Origin: Mytilus californianus
Taxonomy: Eukaryota > Mollusca > Bivalvia > Mytilida > Mytilidae
Direction: 5' to 3'
Assembly (NCBI RefSeq): GCF_021869535.1
Contig: NW_026262712.1
Span: 97,104,140-97,168,139 of the forward strand
DNA length: 64,000 nt
Shown here piece after piece: positions 23,301-28,959 of this stretch. Below the pieces are notes generated by a model, which was given only the letters and a program-made list of their open reading frames with translations, was not told the DNA's origin and did not search any database. Made by a program: the position numbers and the translations under genes. Every line of letters starts with the position of its first letter. The first letter of the stretch is position 1.

Positions 23301-25173
23301 AAAATCTTCTCCTCTGAAACAACTGGGCCAATTACCTTCAAACTTTAACTGAATGTTCCTTAGGGTATCTTGTTTATAAATTGTATCAGAAGGTTGTATC
23401 CATCGACAAACATGGCCACCATGGCTAAAAATAGAACATAAGGGTCAAATGCAGTTTTTGGCTTATATCTCAAAAACTAAATCTTTTGGGGCAAATGTGA
23501 CCAGATTAAAATTGTTAAATTGGTCAAGATCTATCGGCCCTGAAATTTTCAGACGAATCAAACAACCCACTGTTGGGTTGCTGCCACCGAATTGGTAGTT
23601 TTAACAAAATTTTGCAGTTTTTTGTTATTATTTTGAATATTATTATAGATATATATGAACTGTAAGCAGCAATAATGTTCAGCAAAGTAAGACCTACAAA
23701 AAAGTTAATATGACCATAATTGTCAATTGACCCCTTAATGAGTTATTGCCCTTTAAAGACAATTTTACACAATTTGTTCATCAAGTTTGCTAACATTTAA
23801 AAATCTTCTCCTCTGAAACTACTGGGCCAATTACCTTCAAACTTTAACTAAATGATCCTTAGGGTATCTTGTTTATAAATTGTATCCGAAGTTTGTATCC
23901 ATCGACAAACATGGCCGCCATGGCTAAAAATAGAATATAAGGGTCAAATGCAGTTTTTGGCTTATATCTCAAAAACTGAATCTTTTAGAGCAAATGTGAC
24001 ATGGAGTAAAATTGTTTAATTGGTCAAGATCTATCGGCCCTGAAATTATCAGACGAATCGAACAACCCATTGTTGGGTTGCTGCCACCGAATTGGTAGTT
24101 TTAACAAAATTTTGCAGTTTTTTGTTATTATTTTGAATATTATTATAGATATATATAAACTGTAAGCAGCAATAATGTTCAGCAACGTAAGATCTACAAA
24201 AACGTTAATATGATCAAAATTGTCAATTGACCCCTTAAGGAGTTATTGCCCTTTAAAGACAATTTTACACAATTTGTTCATCAAGTTTGCTAACATTTAA
24301 AAATCTTCTCCTCTGAAATACAGGTGAGCGATTCAGGCTCTTGAGAGCCTCTTGTTCATCTATACCTACTTTAATTTTTTAACTTTATTTTATTATACTC
24401 TAATATCAACCTCTGTTATGTTTTGTTACCGACCGTGCAAGGGCTGTATAGCCAGTCAAGGTCGTTAAAAACTTCCATTTGTTATGTTTTACTGATTAAA
24501 AGCTGCTCACATTCTTATTCTTATTTCATTGTCATAGGTTGACAGGTATGCATTTCCACTATGCCAAAACATATATGACAATCACCCTTAGTTGAGATTT
24601 GAAAGTACTATCCCTGGGTTCCATGTATGTTTTTATGGAACAGCCCTGAGTTGGACTGTCAGTCCATCCATTATGTTATAGTTTCTGTTTACTGTTTACC
24701 ATGAAGTTTTCACATAAATTTCTAAGTTAATTCACATTCATTATGAGGAGAACATTTTAATGTATATGACAAATAGGGTTTAGACCCTGATTTCATGGTT
24801 CACTGAACATGAACATGTGATGGTTTGTACTGGGTTAGTGTCCATGGACACATTTTGCATTGTAAATAATATCTCTTAAATTTTTTTTTTAGATTCCAAG
24901 AGTCTTGGATTATCCTACCTTAACAATGAAGTAGTCGTATCGTGGGGAGACATTTTCACCTCTGACTATTCACTTTACTATGAGGTATCGGCTGGATCAT
25001 TCCAGAGTGGTGTCAACATTATACAATGGCAGTTTACAAACCAGTCTAGTATTACATTTGGTATACCAGCATCAGTTAAGGCAGAGACTGGTACAGCTAT
25101 CTATGTTAATGTTAGGGCCATTTCTGTAGGAGGATACTATGCACAGACGGCAGGAAGTTTTAAACTGCCATAA
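45..25173 (+). CDS. Gene 1: 3' part of a large modular extracellular protein (17 exons, partial at 5' end)
   Basis: Joined exons: 45-274, 3986-4139, 4739-4923, 5326-5463, 5874-6048, 6633-6765, 8106-8227, 8576-8715, 9459-9606, 10588-10791, 13127-13351, 14376-15161, 15868-16080, 18178-18273, 18912-19237, 21512-21707, 24893-25173. All introns are GT-AG and all 16 junctions keep frame, giving 1249 codons to a TAA. The product is a chain of beta-sandwich-like modules, each split over two exons: one with 'W.GFTD.ESGI..Y' and one with 'L..G..Y.V...A.N.AG......D...VD.TPP'. Residues about 269-290 form a cysteine-rich insert and about 666-834 a jelly-roll-like domain. Introns are mainly phase 1, with some phase 0, as in shuffled extracellular modules. 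No membrane segment is visible before the C-terminus, so secretion is inferred. The N-terminus lies left of the window. I do not recognise a named family; the modules resemble FN3-like repeats of marine invertebrate extracellular proteins. Confidence 0.85.
275..331 (+). pseudogene. Coding relic just after exon 1 donor
   Basis: Directly behind the donor, a shifted frame reads 'VNLTPGETIHVVFTV', matching the module signature found in exon 10 ('LKLTPGVVHYTNVI'). It is out of frame with exon 1 and the in-phase reading hits a stop. Either exon 1 once continued and was replaced by the exon at 3986, or a frameshift or sequence error is present. Confidence 0.5.
471..1164. mobile_element. Non-autonomous DNA transposon with TIRs (~690 bp)
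   Basis: Starts 'tataccgtatatcgggt' and ends with its near inverse 'accctatatacggtata', followed inward by 'tttttcgcgtg' and 'cgacgtgaaaaa'. No coding capacity is seen, so it is classed as a non-autonomous TIR element (MITE-like). Superfamily not assigned. Confidence 0.65.
1416..1550. mobile_element. Hairpin MITE-like element
   Basis: Long inverted arms: 'atatggctttttcaatatca' near 1423 is mirrored by 'tgatattgaaaaagccatat' near 1524-1543, with a further inner pair 'ccgtatcaaccc' / 'gggttgatacgg'. A short loop separates them. The small minus-strand open frame across it is a by-product of the palindrome. Confidence 0.65.
1594..1735. repeat. Three spaced repeats containing the TGACGTCA palindrome
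   Basis: 'tgacgtcatacag' occurs three times within about 140 bp, twice preceded by 'acatgacgtc' and followed by 'atta'. Each core is a perfect cAMP-response-element-like 8-mer. Lying inside an intron next to a hairpin element, they are more probably part of a transposable element than a host enhancer. Confidence 0.5.
1960..2182 (-). mobile_element. Bivalve GGTATGAGTGCCAATGAGAC-type repeat, minus orientation
   Basis: On the minus strand it reads 'gatgtggtatgagtgccaat' and then matches the longer copy at 33415-33680 ('gggccccaaaaatt', 'ccaacggt'). No coding frame. Copies also lie at about 9310, 35413, 39684, 52020, 56199, 61030 and 61512. Confidence 0.7.
2183..3240 (+). mobile_element. Framed intronic element, AGCTCACC type, copy A
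   Basis: Opens with the hairpin 'agctcacctgaagtgagct' and closes with 'ggtgatcg' plus 'ggctctttagataaagagcc'. Between are degenerate subunits of about 150-180 bp, each with 'gttattgcc' and 'gatcagcaa'. Same family as 22717-24354. Confidence 0.7.
3551..3940 (+). mobile_element. Framed intronic element, TGTCCCC type
   Basis: Opens with hairpin arms 'tgtcccc' and 'ggggaca' and closes with another 'ggggaca' near 3930. 'gtccgtccatccgtc' follows the head. No coding potential. It ends about 45 bp before the exon 2 acceptor. Confidence 0.55.
3986..4139 (+). CDS. Gene 1 exon 2
   Basis: Acceptor 'ccatttttag' and donor 'gtaagt'. Enters in phase 0 and leaves in phase 1. Residues 77-128 form the second half of a module: 'GLDLHDGVTYYVTI', 'CNSADIC' and the closing 'FVDSTPPSRG'. 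The paired cysteines about 7 residues apart suggest a local disulfide. Confidence 0.88.
4739..4923 (+). CDS. Gene 1 exon 3
   Basis: Acceptor 'ttgattag' at 4731-4738, donor 'gtatgt' at 4924. Phase 1 in, phase 0 out. Residues 128-189 carry the first half of a module, 'NLAWLGFSDLHSDVDHYKVAVG', with the conserved Trp and the 'GF.D..S...Y' pattern. Confidence 0.85.
5326..5463 (+). CDS. Gene 1 exon 4
   Basis: Acceptor 'ttttgtatag'; donor 'gtaaat' is the weakest of this gene. Phase 0 in and out. Residues 190-235 include 'YDMLYISVWAVNG', the strand equivalent to 'YYVTI.A.N' elsewhere. No TPP signature follows; the cysteine-rich exon comes next instead. Confidence 0.8.
5874..6048 (+). CDS. Gene 1 exon 5 (cysteine-rich)
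   Basis: Acceptor 'tttgttttgcag', donor 'gtaagt'. Phase 0 in, phase 1 out. Residues 236-294 contain six cysteines within about 26 residues ('RCDAMSCDGHCVCAP', then 'KCPLNP', 'SCND'), a small disulfide-rich insert between modules. It lacks the usual EGF spacing. Confidence 0.87.
6633..6765 (+). CDS. Gene 1 exon 6
   Basis: Acceptor 'ttttcatttag', donor 'gtaagt'. Phase 1 in, phase 2 out. Residues 294-338 contain 'NNLLLVKDSNGYSSSD' and 'LRGIWLVSQVQG'. Its 3' half plus the donor is repeated three more times in the next intron (6790-7035). Confidence 0.83.
6790..7035 (+). pseudogene. Three decayed tandem copies of the exon 6 3' edge
   Basis: Segments beginning near 6794, 6874 and 6973 match the part of exon 6 that begins at about 6690 ('aagctgtaacagcatc'). 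Spacings are about 104, 80 and 99 bp. The second copy keeps an intact donor context 'cctttatg|gtaagt' at 6948/6949; the third has lost it ('ccttaatag'). Confidence 0.75.
7090..7301. mobile_element. MITE with ~15-bp TIRs
   Basis: Begins 'tactgtggattcat' and ends 'atgaatccacagta', a perfect inverse. Internal 'cacgaaattaaat' blocks alternate in orientation, giving a foldable element. The small minus-strand open frame across it is not a gene. Confidence 0.8.
7850..7935 (+). pseudogene. Relic duplicate of exon 7
   Basis: After an acceptor-like 'ttgcttcag', the phase-2 reading gives 'YKRCVDYTQFDSSS...', parallel to the true exon 7 start 'YEWSVGYTQFDLPS'. It ends in TAA after about 28 codons and has no evident donor. 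Best read as a decayed exon copy, or a poison exon if spliced. Confidence 0.6.
8106..8227 (+). CDS. Gene 1 exon 7
   Basis: Acceptor 'tttatttaag', donor 'gttagt'. Phase 2 in, phase 1 out. Residues 338-379, 'WYEWSVGYTQFDLPSG' onward to 'DCVFSTKPG', encode the Trp-rich first half of a module. A decayed duplicate lies 250 bp upstream. Confidence 0.85.
8576..8715 (+). CDS. Gene 1 exon 8
   Basis: Acceptor 'attgtttcag', donor 'gtgagt'. Phase 1 in, phase 0 out. Residues 379-425 include 'LIYSVFVRIWYSADQ' and 'GIVVMGQAPVLASVRG'. The closing 'VDxTPP' has diverged to 'VMGQAP'. Confidence 0.85.
9459..9606 (+). CDS. Gene 1 exon 9
   Basis: Acceptor 'tatgttcaag', donor 'gtgagt'. Phase 0 in, phase 1 out. 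Residues 426-475 include 'PITFDWNSKFLEYDKTIEKY', the first half of a module with its core Trp. Confidence 0.83.
10005..10262 (-). mobile_element. tRNA-derived SINE, minus strand
   Basis: On the minus strand it starts 'ggggcctcagtggccgagtg' (A-box region), followed by the B-box-like 'gtgagtttgaacccc' and a central block 'cggtggttttcttccggc'. Spacing fits a tRNA(Ser/Leu)-related head. A 3'-truncated relative lies near 40525-40610. Confidence 0.7.
10588..10791 (+). CDS. Gene 1 exon 10
   Basis: Acceptor 'tacatttcag', donor 'gtaagt'. Phase 1 in and out. Residues 475-543 are a clear second-half module: 'LKLTPGVVHYTNVIAYNYAG', 'SDGFVIDYTLP', 'GIVYDGLG'. Confidence 0.92.
11330..11640 (+). repeat. 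Intronic ~180-bp tandem subunits
   Basis: Two diverged units share 'gatatgtttgtttcctgtga' and 'tttatcgttgttgagtt' type segments, with 'aacttgaaaacactttgacg' between. Similar in style to the framed elements, but I could not define inverted ends. No coding function seen. Confidence 0.5.
12222..13126 (+). repeat. 39-bp minisatellite ending in the exon 11 splice acceptor
   Basis: About 18 units of 'gcattgattacatctgaatg' followed by 'aagtatgtacttgtacttt'. The final unit is diverged and forms the acceptor: 'gtatttgtacttttcag' aligns with the unit's 'gtacttgtactttgcat'. A MITE interrupts the array at 12612-12803. Minus-strand open frames over it (repeated 'CNQCKVQVHTSFR') are artefacts of a period divisible by three. 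Confidence 0.9.
12612..12803. mobile_element. MITE inserted in the minisatellite, TA target duplication
   Basis: Perfect TIRs 'ctgtaaattcagaaattatt' and its inverse at the right end. The uninterrupted array unit reads 'gaagtatgtac', so the TA flanking both ends is a target-site duplication. Internal 'tcgcaataa' motifs recur. A relative lies at 59148-59358. Confidence 0.88.
13127..13351 (+). CDS. Gene 1 exon 11
   Basis: Acceptor 'tacttttcag', donor 'gtaaca'. Phase 1 in and out. Residues 543-618 show the canonical first-half module 'AHWHGFTDTESGIEKYYFCFGTT', followed by a dibasic stretch 'NRKRDK' and 'CSVLGW'. The acceptor is continuous with a minisatellite. Confidence 0.9.
13479..13915 (+). 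mobile_element. Framed intronic element, TTATGCCCC type
   Basis: Head 'ttatgccccactg' with a nearby 'gggggta', tail 'gggggcataa'. Contains 'gtccgtacatccgtccg' and two subunits of about 155 bp built on 'agtttgcctcaaccaaatg'. No coding content. Confidence 0.65.
14376..15161 (+). CDS. Gene 1 exon 12 (long exon with jelly-roll-like domain)
   Basis: Acceptor 'ttatactacag', donor 'gtaagt'. Phase 1 in and out; 786 bp, while other exons are 96-326 bp. Residues 618-650 finish a module ('YSVDSAGLKSD', 'IIDKTPPVP'). Residues about 666-834 resemble a galactose-binding-like jelly roll: 'TSFEN', 'SFLFIRGNVHQELPQV', 'GQLYRVSFFSS', 'WHTHHVYFRP' and a closing 'GIFVDDLSVQEV', as in DUF642/CBM-like domains. 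The rest starts the next module ('HGSWSFSDPDSPI'). The domain call is by pattern only. Confidence 0.92.
15868..16080 (+). CDS. Gene 1 exon 13
   Basis: Acceptor 'tatgttgtag', donor 'gtatgt'. Phase 1 in and out. Residues 880-951: 'TFIYVTTIATNAAGLRG' and 'PILVDLTPPDIKYIYDGRG', a complete second-half module. Confidence 0.92.
16165..16810 (+). mobile_element. Framed intronic element, TGTCTCACCTG type
   Basis: Head 'tgtctcacctgc', tail 'aggcgagaca'. Three subunits of roughly 170 bp each contain 'gttagtttgataggaact' like text and 'aggccctg'. No open frame of note. Confidence 0.55.
17132..17946 (+). mobile_element. Framed intronic element, ATACGACCGCA type
   Basis: Head hairpin 'atacgaccgca...tggtcgtat'; tail 'tgcggtcgtat', an exact inverse of the first 11 bases. 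'gtcgtcgtcgtccg' follows the head, then three ~160-bp subunits starting near 17230, 17392 and 17552 ('gattgattttgggggtaat'). A long T run is at 17646-17690. Confidence 0.75.
18178..18273 (+). CDS. Gene 1 exon 14
   Basis: Acceptor 'ttattgtgacag', donor 'gtaaga'. Phase 1 in and out. Short exon, residues 951-983: 'ADEDSWTFNEVVANWEVEDLESG' then 'KFCKWAIG', the first half of a module. Confidence 0.9.
18600..18911 (+). repeat. Tandem decayed copies of the exon 15 acceptor plus exon start
   Basis: Three upstream units resemble the junction at 18911/18912. 'gtataattttag|gctacacaccagg' at 18743 and 'gtagaattttaag|ctacacgccgg' at 18829 parallel the true 'gtatatttacag|gttacacaccagg'. Similarity continues about 65 bp into the exon ('acttgct', 'tttacact', 'cttca'). 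Period is about 82-92 bp. Copies carry later stops. Confidence 0.8.
18912..19237 (+). CDS. Gene 1 exon 15
   Basis: Acceptor 'gtatatttacag', donor 'gtaact'. Phase 1 in, phase 0 out. Residues 983-1091 join a second-half module ('YTIYTTLSCENNAGL', 'STDGVKISNTPPS') and the next first half ('LRIKWSGFTDSIGVETYK') without an intron between, unlike the usual two-exon layout. Confidence 0.92.
20321..21250 (+). mobile_element. Framed intronic element, ATACCCCACG type
   Basis: Head 'ataccccacgcaacg...gagggtat', tail 'cgtggggtat', an exact inverse of the first 10 bases. 'gtccgtctgtccgtcag' follows the head. Five subunits begin near 20393, 20562, 20731, 20899 and 21068 (period 168-169 bp). The 75-130-codon open frames across it arise from the repeats. 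Confidence 0.8.
21512..21707 (+). CDS. Gene 1 exon 16
   Basis: Acceptor 'ttatatttcag', donor 'gtaagt'. Phase 0 in, phase 1 out. Residues 1092-1157: 'MFFPANQEVLYTHFTKMS' and 'LFLRSLYVTTNVTVQTAVPQVD', the second half of the last full module, without a TPP motif. Confidence 0.88.
22717..24354 (+). mobile_element. Framed intronic element, AGCTCACC type, copy B (three 500-bp units)
   Basis: Head 'aagctcacc...gtgagctt', tail 'ggtgagcg' plus 'ggctcttgagagcc'. Three near-identical units start at about 22801, 23301 and 23800 (period 499-500 bp) around 'atcttctcctctgaaac', 'aacatggccgccatggc' and 'ggttgctgccaccgaattgg'. High similarity implies recent unit turnover. No gene. Confidence 0.85.
24893..25173 (+). 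CDS. Gene 1 exon 17 (terminal coding exon)
   Basis: Acceptor is a T run plus 'ag' at 24891-24892. Phase 1 in; stop TAA at 25171-25173. Residues 1157-1249 form a last beta-rich module ('NNEVVVSWGDIFTSDYSLYYE', 'AIYVNVRAISVGGYYAQ') ending '...GSFKLP'. No hydrophobic anchor or GPI-like tail, consistent with a secreted C-terminus. Confidence 0.93.
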
Positions 25174-25800
25174 ATTGATCAAGAGTAGAAGTATGTTGAA
25201 GTTCTGAACTTTTAAACAGACTATGATTTAGATACATTTAAATTTCCTATTTTGGATCTGCTATTGTCTGAGGGCTTTTGTTTGATACTACCTAATCTTG
25301 AAATTTACAGAAGTAACTAGGAAAGAACACAAAATGCAGTGATTTGTCTTTTCTGATATGTTTTGTTATACAGATTATTTTAACATTACCGCAGGGATGA
25401 TAAGGTACACTACTCAAAAGATTTTCATTTTTACTTTGAAATTTAAAGCTGGCCATGCCCATGGAGTTATTTTAATGTTTGTTCCTGTGATGCGTTATGA
25501 TTATATGTGATAGCCCTTACATTTGTTTATGTTTCTTACATGCATGTTTTCTTCAGATATTGGTTAAAACTCTCCAATGTTTTGTTTGTTTTGCTTTTAG
25601 CAATATTTATTATGGTTATAAGGTTTCTTTGCTAAAAACAGTACACTTTTTTATTTTTTATGATCATAATATATTCTTCTTTAATGATTTGTGCCTCATA
25701 TTGGTAAAAGTGCCTAAGTTATAATGCTTGTAATTCGACAATCACTAAAAATTGTGTGAAGTAACTAGATAACCTTAATAAATTGGTATTGTAATCATTT
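25174..25800 (+). other. Gene 1 3' UTR (inferred)
   Basis: Follows the stop codon. AT-rich, no coding. Ends about 20 nt after the candidate polyadenylation signal. Confidence 0.5.
25777..25782 (+). promoter_or_regulatory. Candidate polyadenylation signal AATAAA
   Basis: First AATAAA after the stop of gene 1, 604 nt downstream, followed by GT/T-rich sequence. Another AATAAA occurs at about 25918, so the cleavage site is not certain. Confidence 0.45.
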
Positions 25801-25849
25801 GATAAACGCCCTTTTGAGTGGTCCTATTATTTACGATTATAGACCCATT

Positions 25850-28130
25850 TGTCATGTACATTTATTGTTGGCAGTAAAAGATATTTCTGATTTATTGAGA
25901 TTTTGAGGAAATACAAAAATAAAACTAATTGTTTCTGTTGAACTGTAAGGATCCATTTGACATTGTGAAATTATTTCAAAGAGCAATGTCTGTGATATTT
26001 TGAAACGCCCAATTTTAATCCCCCTATTAAATGATATTGAAGTGCTTTGTTTGTAATATTTTGAATTTCTGAATGTTAATCCCCTAAGAAATGATTTTTT
26101 AGATGTCTGTGATATTTTAATGTACAGCATTGTTTGTAAATAGTTCTGTTATTATGTCTTATTTTATCTTGTTATTTTTTTAGATTGCCGTCCAAATACT
26201 ATATATGTCTCTGTAATCTGATTGTGCAATTTGTATGTAAATTATTGAAACATTTTCTGATATTATTGTAATGACTAAATTGGAAAAAATTGATTATATC
26301 TTTTTTTCAAGGTTCAGTGTGATTATTGGGAGCAGATATGGGTGTATGCAGCTATAAAAAAAATGCAATTCAGATGGAAATATTAGTTTCAAAGTACTTC
26401 TTCATCACCCCTCAGGAAAGGAAATTTTGTGATGTCCTCAATTTTTATTTTTTTTAAATTTATAAATGTTTATAAAGATGTCTTGTGATTGATTATGTCA
26501 TTTGGTTTCTGTTTTATTGAAGTTAACCCACCATCTGCATTTAGTCGTATCCAATTTGACTTATATCAGATCAAGCCAACAGGATCAGTATAAAATGCAG
26601 AATACTTATAGCAATTACGGTATAACTTTATTTTATGAATTACATGAAAGATAGCCCACCTGTCTACTTTCTATACATTTTTCATTAACCACTTGTCTTA
26701 AAAAAATTAACCAATATTTTATAAACATTTTTATTTAAGTTCATTTTTTTATTTGTTGGATATTTTTTGTTAGTTGGACAATTCTCTAAAGCTGAGTTGA
26801 CCATTATAATACTAACCAAATGCTTTTCATGTTTCTATTGATATTTAGTGTTTTCTATGTTTTTATTAATTCTGAGGGAATTGCATAAAATGTTTATTTG
26901 TAAAACCTGAATTTCTGTATTCCCTTCATTAACAAAATGAGTTATGGTATACTGTTGCTTATCAATTTGAGTAAATCACCATAGAACTCAAATTTCCTTT
27001 GATCAATCCATGTGTTACTCAAATTGGTAATAAGATATAATTTGATATTGTGATTTTGACTTAGTAATGACATAGTAACCACAGATAATTTTTTATTGAA
27101 ATAACTTGAATAAGAGTTGATTTCCTTATAGTTCCACCAAATTGTTTTCTGACATGTTTAATTCATTACTACAACCAAGTAAGGATTTTTTATAAGACTT
27201 GTTTGTACCACATGTTTTAATTTAGTTAATAAAATAAAATCAACCAGTGTACCCTCCAGTATGATGGCAAATGATGGTTAAGGGAAATAATTCCAGCACA
27301 AATTACGTTATATTGAAAACTTAAAATAGGACCTTGAACTTTTTAAAAATTGGGTTAGTGATTTACCAAATCATATTAACTCTTCATACAATGTTTGATT
27401 CCTCAAAAGCATTTTTCTTTTCTTTATATCAATTTTGAACCTTTGACAAATCCAGTTGTGTTACTCTCTTCACAAACAAGATATTTTTCACATATCTGGA
27501 GATACCCAAAGTTGTTTTTTTTTAAATTATGAAATTATTACTATATATATAGTTTAAGTCCATAACAATTTCAGTTGTCTTACAACATTTTACATGTTTT
27601 AGTTTAACAGAACTTGGTTCATTTGGTAATTTCTAATTTGTAGGTCTTCTGACAAGTCTAGTTTGCCGCAGAATTTAATGGTGTGCACTTTTTGAAAGAT
27701 TGCTTTTTCATATCTTTATAATTTGATAACTCGCATTGGATCTGAAAGAATACCATTGCTTGTGGATAAGGAAACAGATGTTCATTTTGATGCTGTTTTT
27801 TGTGTTGATATACAATATAAATTACTTATACAAGTTATATCAGTATATACATGTATATGCTGAAATTTTTAAAGTGTTTCTGTTATTTGTTACAACCAGC
27901 TCAGCTGTAAACTTGTTGAAATTTTAAAATAAATTATTTTGATACTAGTTTTATTCATTGCATTTCATGGAAAATTTCATTTACCAATAAAACAAGTTTT
28001 TATTATCAACAAAATATTTCTGTACAAAAAAGAGATCTTTGTAAGGACAACCATATTTAGAGTAACTGAATCAATTATTTTTGTTGTTGTAGTTTCTGTT
28101 TGATGTTCTGATGGAAATTTGTTGTGTTAA
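25850..28130. other. AT-rich intergenic stretch, no gene recognised
   Basis: Only short open frames of low-complexity composition on either strand. A small tandem repeat built on 'gtctgtgatatttt' lies at about 25985-26125. No splice-linked coding segments were found. Confidence 0.5.
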
Positions 28131-28234
28131 GTAGTTATTGAATAGGAAAAGAAGGAATATTGTGTATTAACTCAGGACACAAAATGCTGACATGTACTTG
28201 ACCACACCAAAGCAAATGAACAGAGCTTTTATTT

Positions 28235-28860
28235 CTGTTCTTCTTCTCACAAGGTGAATTTGAAGTCATCCCTACAAATATTTTACAGACACCATCATAA
28301 TTTGGTTGACCATTATGGAATATCTGTTTCACAGATACTGACAAATATGTTCCAATTGTTGTAACCCCAATCCTGGCCTCTCTTCCTCGAATATGACCTA
28401 CCAAAAAGTAAAATAACAAAAGAAAATACTGTACTCCAAGTCCCTTAACAAATGGCAAAATCAAAAGCTCAAACACATCAAACGAATAGAAAACAACTGT
28501 CATATTCCTGACTTGGTACAGGCATTTCCTTTATGTAGAAAATAGTGGATTAAACCTGGTTTTCATGATAGCTAGCTAAACCTACCAAATTAGACTTATC
28601 ACCGAATGTCTGTTCACAGATGACAACATATATGTTTCTATTATTGTAACAACAATCCTGTCCTCTCTTTCTCGAATGTGACTTACCGCTAAGACTTTTA
28701 AAGGTGCAACATGTTGTGCAGGATCTGCTTAACCTTCTGGAGCACCTGAGATCACCCATGCTTTGGATGGGTTCATGTTGCTTAGTCTTTAGTTTTCTAT
28801 GTTGTGTTTTGTAGACTGTTGTTTGTCTATTGGGCGTTTTTCGTTTTTATACACCCATTT
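28235..28860 (+). mobile_element. Penelope-like element 3' fragment
   Basis: At about 28264-28362 the frame reads 'KSSLQIFYRHHHNLVDHYGIS' then 'VSQI', and stops, matching the end of the RT frame at 57475-57549. Downstream text ('caggatctgcttaac', 'gagcacctgagatcacc', 'gtgttgcttagtc'-like) matches 57645-57730. A second short repeat ('catattcctgacttggtaca') interrupts it near 28455-28580. Confidence 0.72.
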
Positions 28861-28959
28861 ACGGGACGTATTATGGTTTATTATATGACAATATAAATTT
28901 TCTGCTTTCTCATTGGCTCAAAAGAATAGGGAATCCTCTTTGATGAAACATTGTATTAA

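Noticed and set aside
28135..28759. Two minus-strand frames of 122 and 69 codons
   Set aside because: The + strand here is a Penelope-like 3' fragment; the minus frames are its antisense.
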